Source of the DNA: an uncultured Lachnospiraceae bacterium
GTDB lineage: Bacteria > Bacillota > Clostridia > Lachnospirales > Lachnospiraceae
Length of the DNA stretch: 64,000 nt
NCBI GenBank assembly: GCA_910577275.1
Contig: CAJTMW010000011.1
Coordinates: forward strand, 62,001-126,000
Direction of reading: 5' to 3'
Each line of letters starts with the position of its first letter. Positions within the stretch are counted from its first letter, which is position 1. Under the pieces are notes generated by a model. That model was not told where the DNA came from, did no database searches, and saw nothing but the letters and a program-made list of their open reading frames with translations. The translations under genes were made by a program, and so were the position numbers. Positions 58,729 to 64,000 of this stretch are shown here, one piece after another.

Positions 58729-59979
58729 TTAATCTCTCAGCTGCGGGTTAAATACCTGGTCTAATCCCGTATTCATCAGGTTAAGTGAAAACGCAATCAG
58801 AGCGATGGTAATAACAACCGGGAAGTATGCCCACCAGGAACCGTTCAGGGGCGCCGCATAGGCTGTCGCCCAGTTCATCATAAGTCCCAGGGTAGCTGTG
58901 GTAGAGGATGAAGGTCCAAGGCCCAGCATGGAAAGCTGCGCTTCGGCAAGAATCCCCGAGGATATCTGTAAGATAAACGCCATCACCACATAAGACGCAA
59001 GATAAGGAAGAATATCCGTAAGGACGATTCTCATCATGCTGTGTCCTGAAAGCTTTGACAGGTTCACGTGGTCGCGGTTTCTTAAGGAGATAACCTGTGA
59101 ACGCACGGAACGGGTGGTCCATGTCCATGAGGTGATTCCGATAATAATTCCTACCAGATTAACGCCTCTTGCGTTCTGTCCCACAGAGTAGGAAATCAGG
59201 ATTAAAAGCACAAAGGAAGGGATAACAGTAAACATGTTGGTGACAAACATGATGATATCATCCACAACTCCGCCCACATAACCGGATATCAGTCCAAGGA
59301 ACAACCCAATCAGGGTTGCAATCATACCTGCAATCAGACCTACACGAAGGGAGGTCTTGGTAGCGTCAACAAGCTCTGTGAGCACGTCGCGTCCGAAGTT
59401 ATCTGTTCCCAGAATGAAAGTCCTTCTGTTGGCAACATCCTTGGTATTGACATATTCTTTGGAGCCGATGGAAGCACTTTCTTCAAGCTCTCCTGTTTCG
59501 GGATTCTCACGTGCGATAATCACATCGTTGTCCGAAAGGATTCCGTCAATATTGTTGTTCAGACGGACATAATATTTCTTTTTGGAAGCGGTAAGTCCCG
59601 GCTGGTCCGCACCTTCGGAATAATTTGCCTCCCAGAGGCCAATCAGACCTTCCACATCCTCAAGGTCAATATCGGCTTCCGCAACGCCGCCGAACTTCGT
59701 CAGCCATTCCTTCATGGCTTCCTTATCCTCAGCGCTGATTTTGGAGCCTATGGAGCTGGCTTTCGCATCGATATTCAGTGTGTAACGGCTTCCCTCCACC
59801 GCATCCTTTACGGACACATAGGTGCCGGGCTTGAAAAAGTTACCGTTACCTACCATTTCAAGCGGGTCTGTCGTCACAATCAACGGATAAATGATTGTAG
59901 TAAGAAGCAATCCGGCAAAAATTACAAATCCAATAACAAACTTGGGAGAATGGAACACCTGTCTCAATGTATTTTTCAT
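58729..59979 (-). CDS. oppC: Oligopeptide-type ABC importer permease (OppC-like) with large extracellular insert
   Basis: 416 residues from ATG at 59979 (AGGAGG). The first span (FVIGFVIFAGLLLTTIIYPL) is followed by a soluble segment of about 150 residues (about 50-200) before the usual GTDNFGRDVLTELV motif. Typical OppC proteins are about 300 residues with a shorter linker. The core has TKTSLRVGLIAGMIATLIGL, the EAA loop (about 305-325) and the final FSLNLMNTGLDQVFNP. The insert probably forms an outside docking surface for the binding protein. Confidence 0.9.
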   Translation of the reverse strand: MKNTLRQVFHSPKFVIGFVIFAGLLLTTIIYPLIVTTDPLEMVGNGNFFKPGTYVSVKDAVEGSRYTLNIDAKASSIGSKISAEDKEAMKEWLTKFGGVAEADIDLEDVEGLIGLWEANYSEGADQPGLTASKKKYYVRLNNNIDGILSDNDVIIARENPETGELEESASIGSKEYVNTKDVANRRTFILGTDNFGRDVLTELVDATKTSLRVGLIAGMIATLIGLFLGLISGYVGGVVDDIIMFVTNMFTVIPSFVLLILISYSVGQNARGVNLVGIIIGITSWTWTTRSVRSQVISLRNRDHVNLSKLSGHSMMRIVLTDILPYLASYVVMAFILQISSGILAEAQLSMLGLGPSSSTTATLGLMMNWATAYAAPLNGSWWAYFPVVITIALIAFSLNLMNTGLDQVFNPQLRD

Positions 59980-59989
59980 AATCCACCTC

Positions 59990-61003
59990 CTAATCCTGCT
60001 GTGCTGCCTTGACACGAGGGTCAATGACGCCGTAAATAAGTTCCACAAACAGGTTTGCCAGAAGCACCATCACTGTGATAATCAGCGTACATGCTGAAAT
60101 CAGAGGATAGTCCTGACCTCTTACCGCCGTCATCAGCGTGGAGCCGATACCGGGGTAGCTGAAGATAATCTCTGCAACTAACGCGCCGCCCATCATGGTT
60201 CCAAGGCTCATTGCAAGACCTGTAATCTGGGGAAGCATTGCGTTTCTGAACACATAACCTACTATCTTTCTGTCCTTGATTCCAAGGAAACGGCTGTATT
60301 TTACATAGTCCGCATTCAACTCGTAAATAGCCATGGAACGCATACCGATTGCCTGACCGCCGATGGTAATCAGCACGATTGACCAGAAAGGAAGCTGATA
60401 GTGGGAAATTACGGAACGCACGAATTCCCAGCTTGCATTAGGTATCAGGTCAAAACCGTAGCCGCCGCTTGTGGGGAACCATTTCAAATTAATACCAAAC
60501 ACCGTCAGCAGGATAATCGCCATACCGAATGCGGGGAAATTGCTGACAAACAAAAATACCGGAAGGATGACCTTGTCAAAGGCTCCCTTTATGTAAGCCG
60601 CCACAGCGCCTAAAAGATTACCGAGAATCCAGCCCACAATAATCGCCGGTAACTGCAAAGCCAATGTCCATCCCACGGAAGATGCGATAATATCCGCTAC
60701 CGTTCTGGGATACTGTCCGAAAGAAACTCCGAAATCACCGCGGATGGCGTTCTTTGCCCAGATTCCAAACTGTACAATCATGGGCTCGTTGACACCGAAT
60801 TTTTCCGCATAATCATTTAATACCTTCTGGATTGCTGTTGCATCCGTCATGCCGGATACAGAGCCTGCCGCAATACTCGCCACCGGGTCGCCGGGCATGA
60901 GCCTTGGCAGTACGAAATTAAGCACGATTGCAAAAAGCAATGTAATCAGATACCATATAATTTTCTGACCGTAATATTTCTTAAATCCTTTCAAATACTT
61001 CAC
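59990..61003 (-). CDS. oppB: Oligopeptide-type ABC importer permease (OppB-like)
   Basis: 337 residues. Spans include the N-terminal IWYLITLLFAIVLNFVLPRL followed by PGDPVASIAAG, the OppB hallmark. The EAA loop is ADYVKYSRFLGIKDRKIVGY (about 225-245). It ends with LANLFVELIYGVIDPRVK. It is the first permease gene after the binding protein terminator and lies 10 bp before the OppC-like gene. Confidence 0.94.
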   Translation of the reverse strand: MKYLKGFKKYYGQKIIWYLITLLFAIVLNFVLPRLMPGDPVASIAAGSVSGMTDATAIQKVLNDYAEKFGVNEPMIVQFGIWAKNAIRGDFGVSFGQYPRTVADIIASSVGWTLALQLPAIIVGWILGNLLGAVAAYIKGAFDKVILPVFLFVSNFPAFGMAIILLTVFGINLKWFPTSGGYGFDLIPNASWEFVRSVISHYQLPFWSIVLITIGGQAIGMRSMAIYELNADYVKYSRFLGIKDRKIVGYVFRNAMLPQITGLAMSLGTMMGGALVAEIIFSYPGIGSTLMTAVRGQDYPLISACTLIITVMVLLANLFVELIYGVIDPRVKAAQQD

Positions 61004-61020
61004 CCCTTCCTCTTACTCAT

Positions 61021-61059
61021 AAAAAGCCGGGCGGAAAGCCTAAGCCCCGCCCGGCTTTA
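61021..61059 (-). terminator. Terminator after the binding protein gene of the importer
   Basis: AAAGCCGGGCGG and CCGCCCGGCTTT form a strong GC-rich stem with a short loop. On the minus strand it ends in TTTTTATGAG. Run-through should feed the permease and ATPase genes at lower level, as with the sugar-binding gene at 24.9 kb. Confidence 0.88.
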
Positions 61060-61091
61060 TCAAGGAATTATTTTTATAGTAAAACTCATTC

Positions 61092-63023
61092 CTATTCAAC
61101 CAGTGTCAGATTATAGAGAGCTGCAATTCCATAACCGTCTGTACAATCGGTAGGAGGAATGTTGCTTCCGTCATCCTTCATCGGATATCCGGTCCATACG
61201 GATTCGTTTACAATGTAGAACAATTCCGGTCTGTACATAAGTGCAAAGTTAGGAACGTCTGTCAGATAAATCTCGTTCAGTCTTGTGTAGTATTCTTTCA
61301 GGGTAGCCTGGTCTGTTTCAAGCGGAATCTTTGCAAGGATTTCGTCTGCTTCGTCATTTCTGTACTTGCCCCAGTTACCGCTCCAGTTTACTGAAAGGTC
61401 AGCATACTGGCTGCTTAAGAACTGCATGCAGCGTCCCCAGGGATTGGTGATGGAAGCTCCTGAAGGAGAGTTCATACAAATTTCAAAGTTGCCTGTTGTA
61501 ATGTCATCGTAGAATGTGTTGGTATCCGGGAAGAATGTCTGGATATCAATACCGATATTCTTGGCGGAAGCCGCTACGATTTCAAGGGATGCCATCCAGT
61601 CTGTCCATCCGTCAGGGCACTCAGCCTTGAAGGAAAGAGGAGTTCCGTTGTACTCACGGATGCCGTCGCCGTCGGTGTCAACGATGCCTGCCTCGTCAAG
61701 CAGAGCGTTTGCGCCGTCAATATCGTTTCCGGCAAACTGTAAATCTTTTACTGCGTCATGGTCATACAGGGCCTGCTCGCCGTCTGTCGGGTTCATGGTT
61801 GAACGGGGAACATCTTTGAAAGTAGGAGACTGATTTGACATTGCGGATGCAATAATCTGGTCATAATCAGTTGCCATAGCGATTGCTTTTCTTACTTCCA
61901 CCTGGTCAAGACCGGGCTTCTCAACGTTCATCCAGCAGGAAGGCATGGTAGCGCACTGTCCGTAAGGAGGCTCGTCAATGTATGTAGTAATAGGAAGGTT
62001 CTTCTCTTCCCAGAGCTTCTGCACGTCGGTTGTGAACTGCTGGCAAACGTCAACGTCGCCTGCCTCTAATGCAACCTGGCCTGCATTGTTATCAGCATAG
62101 ATTACGTGAGCGATGTACTTCGGTGCAGGAAGTTTGCCCCACATGGAAGCTGCCTGGCCCCAGTAATTCTCGTCTCTGATAAATACAACCTTCTGGTCGT
62201 CGTCGAAGAAAGGCATGTAAGGACCGGATGCAACAAGGTCTTCCATCTTGTCAAGCTTCACAGCATCCTTATCGGAGCCGTTTCTCTCCTCAACGGTCTC
62301 AAGATATGCTTTCTGCATAACGAACATCTGCTGAAGAACCTGCTGAACCTTCAGAGGGTTCGCCGGATTGCCTGCATCGTCAAGCTTACACTTGATAGCC
62401 AGAGTAGTATCGTCTGTCGCGGTCATGGACTCAACATAGTTTGAGAAATCAAGACCAAGAGAGGATTCATACTTCACATTGCAATCCCAGGTATAAGCAA
62501 CGTCGTTAGCCGTAAGGGCGGAACCGTCGCTCCAGTGAGCATCAGGATTCATCTTAACAGTCATAGCTGTCAGAGTATCGTCATCCCAGGACCAGTCTGT
62601 TGCAAGCAGCGGATAAAGCTGTCCGTCTAACAGATTGAACATAAATAAGGTTTCATAAATCAGCGTACGGGAAGAATCCTTCTGCTGAATACACATTGCA
62701 TTGTTGGAGTTAGTTGAGAACGGGTTCCAGTCGTTGATGGTTCCCCACTGCTGACCAGCAAAATACAATGTCTCGTTTCTCGGTGTGCTGTTGGTGTCGC
62801 CAGCGGATGCTGTATCATCTGTGGCTGCATCGTCGGTTGTTGCAGCATCATCGGTTGTCGCCGCGTCATCGGTTGCAGCATCATCGGCTGCCGCCGCGTC
62901 GTCGGTTGTGGCCGGAGCATCATTCGTTGCAGGTTCGGAGCCGCCGCCACAGCCCGCCAGCAAGGATGCCGTCATAGCCAGGGTTGCAAATAGTGCAACC
63001 AGTCTTTTAGTGCGTGATTTCAT
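61092..63023 (-). CDS. oppA: Solute-binding lipoprotein, family 5 (OppA-like)
   Basis: 643 residues. Signal peptide with lipobox (LLAGCGGG, Cys at about 24), then a low-complexity linker of ATDDA-type repeats to about residue 75. The family 5 fold follows: LYFAGQQWGTINDWNPFSTN, YETLFMFNLLDGQLYPLLAT, and the typical PDAHWSDGSALTANDVAYTW motif. It recruits peptides or oligosaccharides to the importer. The next gene upstream encodes an SGNH esterase, which leans towards an acetylated oligosaccharide (weak inference). A promoter is at 63111-63139. Confidence 0.92.
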   Translation of the reverse strand: MKSRTKRLVALFATLAMTASLLAGCGGGSEPATNDAPATTDDAAAADDAATDDAATTDDAATTDDAATDDTASAGDTNSTPRNETLYFAGQQWGTINDWNPFSTNSNNAMCIQQKDSSRTLIYETLFMFNLLDGQLYPLLATDWSWDDDTLTAMTVKMNPDAHWSDGSALTANDVAYTWDCNVKYESSLGLDFSNYVESMTATDDTTLAIKCKLDDAGNPANPLKVQQVLQQMFVMQKAYLETVEERNGSDKDAVKLDKMEDLVASGPYMPFFDDDQKVVFIRDENYWGQAASMWGKLPAPKYIAHVIYADNNAGQVALEAGDVDVCQQFTTDVQKLWEEKNLPITTYIDEPPYGQCATMPSCWMNVEKPGLDQVEVRKAIAMATDYDQIIASAMSNQSPTFKDVPRSTMNPTDGEQALYDHDAVKDLQFAGNDIDGANALLDEAGIVDTDGDGIREYNGTPLSFKAECPDGWTDWMASLEIVAASAKNIGIDIQTFFPDTNTFYDDITTGNFEICMNSPSGASITNPWGRCMQFLSSQYADLSVNWSGNWGKYRNDEADEILAKIPLETDQATLKEYYTRLNEIYLTDVPNFALMYRPELFYIVNESVWTGYPMKDDGSNIPPTDCTDGYGIAALYNLTLVE

Positions 63024-63110
63024 AACTTTTTATACCTCCTGTTTTTTCGGAACAATAACCCGCCTTATATCGAAATATTTCCACGCCGGATTATTTTCCT
63101 GTCTTTTTAG

Positions 63111-63139
63111 AGAATAGCACATTTGTACAGAAAAAGCAA
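63111..63139 (-). promoter_or_regulatory. Promoter of the importer operon
   Basis: TTGCTT (63139-63134) and TATTCT (63116-63111) on the minus strand, 17 bases apart, about 90 bases before the binding protein start. It overlaps the T tract of the terminator of the upstream SGNH gene. Confidence 0.6.
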
Positions 63140-63192
63140 CAAAAAAAAGAAAGATATGAAATTTTTGCACAAAGCAAAAATGCCATATCTTT
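63140..63192 (-). terminator. Terminator of the SGNH gene
   Basis: AAAGATATG (63150-63158) pairs with CATATCTTT (63184-63192) and the stem continues with ATTTTTGC/GCAAAAAT around a short loop. On the minus strand it is followed by CTTTTTTTT. A strong intrinsic terminator. Confidence 0.9.
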
Positions 63193-63228
63193 CCCCGTCA
63201 CGTTAAAGACGATATTACTGCCGTTCTC

Positions 63229-64000
63229 CTATTCCCACACGCCGTTTCCAAGGCCGCCTATAAATCCCGAAAGCTCCAGCGCCATGTTCATTGCCTCCTG
63301 CACTCTGATGTGTCCCGGCGTCCCCCTTCCGTTCATATGATATAAGAAATGCACGATTCTGGAATCGTTCAATTCCGCGCATACCTTTCCGATGCTTCTG
63401 TCCCACCCCGCATTATGGTTCAATATGGTAGTGGACAGCACAATCCATGCTTTCGGATATATTTCCCTTAAAGACAGTATCCATTCCTTATACTTTCTTC
63501 TCCATTCCCTGGCCTTCTCCCCCTGCTCATCCTGCATGATATCCACCGGATAAGCATCATTTTGCCCGATTGCCACTACCACCACATGGGGCGTATAACG
63601 GTTGAAATCCCAGTCCCTGCGCTCCCCTTCCTCCTGATAGAACCGCACCTTTCTGTAGCAGCTCTCCATTCCAACCTTTCCGTCCATCAGATAGCCTGTG
63701 CCGTCGCTCAGCGCAATCCCGCCCTGGGCCACCAGATGAACCCTTGCATGGAGCAGACGCGCCGTCGCCCAGGCATAGGAAAAATAGGCGTTGGAAAACT
63801 CTCCTTCATTCTCCGGGTCCTCCTTTCCGCAGAAAGCCGTCGCCTCCGCCACCTCCCCGGCAGTCACGGAATCCCCGTAAAATTCCAGCTTCTTTCTGGG
63901 CAGAGGCCGGGCCTTTACAAGCCTTGCGCCATATTCCAGAAGAAATCCCAGAAAAGCGTACTCATGACAGTTATCCATTCTTTTAAAGAAAGTCACCATG
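63229..64000 (-). CDS. SGNH/GDSL carbohydrate esterase, C-terminal part (cut by window edge)
   Basis: At least 256 residues. The reading frame stays open to the window end, so the gene probably starts outside it; the ATG at 63999 has no visible site. SGNH blocks: block I KLEFYGDSVTAGE with the nucleophile Ser, AQGGIALSDGTG (Gly, block II), VVVVAIGQNDAYP (Asn, block III). The catalytic His is in TPGHIRVQEAM; the Asp normally three before His is replaced by Thr. It resembles CE2-type acetylxylan/glucomannan esterases, whose N-terminal jelly-roll would lie in the missing part. It is likely a deacetylase for oligosaccharides. Terminator follows at 63.15 kb. Confidence 0.8.
   Translation of the reverse strand, partial: MVTFFKRMDNCHEYAFLGFLLEYGARLVKARPLPRKKLEFYGDSVTAGEVAEATAFCGKEDPENEGEFSNAYFSYAWATARLLHARVHLVAQGGIALSDGTGYLMDGKVGMESCYRKVRFYQEEGERRDWDFNRYTPHVVVVAIGQNDAYPVDIMQDEQGEKAREWRRKYKEWILSLREIYPKAWIVLSTTILNHNAGWDRSIGKVCAELNDSRIVHFLYHMNGRGTPGHIRVQEAMNMALELSGFIGGLGNGVWE

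Overview
The window looks like part of the chromosome of an anaerobic Firmicute, most likely a gut Lachnospiraceae (Clostridia). The reasons are AGGAGG-type ribosome binding sites, LAGCG-type lipoproteins, YesMN-like and AraC regulators, glycyl radical chemistry and many sugar transporters. Nearly all genes lie on the minus strand. I saw no rRNA, tRNA, CRISPR or complete mobile element.

Layout. 1-2.7 kb is an accessory edge: a truncated WYL regulator, a small HTH protein, a decayed Tn7/TnsB-like transposase and a short terminal inverted repeat pair. 2.7-19.2 kb is one long minus-strand operon for a glycyl radical enzyme microcompartment that breaks down 6-deoxysugars (fucose/rhamnose type). 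Read from a consensus promoter at 19.2 kb it encodes a PduU-like shell protein, a EutP/PduV GTPase, fuculose-1-phosphate aldolase, a GlcG/PduO-like protein, acylating aldehyde dehydrogenase, alcohol dehydrogenase, four BMC-H shell proteins, PduL, a BMC-P vertex protein, a PduS/RnfC-like flavoprotein, a PduT-like BMC-T, a DeoR regulator, the propanediol dehydratase (C438, E440, G817), its activase, and pyruvate phosphate dikinase. 19.5-31.7 kb supplies the compartment: a PHP phosphoesterase, an unusual ParA ATPase plus disordered partner pair, a rhamnulokinase-type sugar kinase, an unknown protein, FucU, an RbsABC-type importer and FucI. 31.9-35.7 kb holds an AraC regulator, a lipoprotein and two oxidoreductases. 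35.9-49.6 kb is a polysaccharide module: an Lpl-type ABC importer, a YesMN two-component system, GH88, a heparinase/beta-helix fusion and a DUF2264 protein, tied together by a shared 35-bp promoter motif. 49.8-56.6 kb has two AraC regulators, a second kinase plus an AraA/FucI-like isomerase, and a low-GC pair of unknown genes. 56.9-63 kb is an oligopeptide-type ABC importer, followed by a partial SGNH esterase.

How it works together. Sugar enters by the Rbs-type importer, is epimerised (FucU), isomerised (FucI) and phosphorylated, then cleaved by the encapsulated aldolase to DHAP and lactaldehyde. Lactaldehyde is reduced to 1,2-propanediol and dehydrated by the glycyl radical enzyme to propionaldehyde, which is oxidised to propionyl-CoA and propionyl-phosphate or reduced to propanol. 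Aldolase, both dehydrogenases and PduL carry short amphipathic tails typical of encapsulation signals.

Best candidates for something new: (1) a ParA-family ATPase translationally coupled to a low-complexity Ala/Pro/Lys protein inside the fucose cluster, proposed as a positioning system for this compartment; (2) a family of about 100-nt intergenic hairpins with strong compensatory base changes; (3) a 35-bp promoter-proximal motif shared by three transcripts beside YesMN; (4) six 11-bp phased repeats upstream of the sugar transporter promoter.
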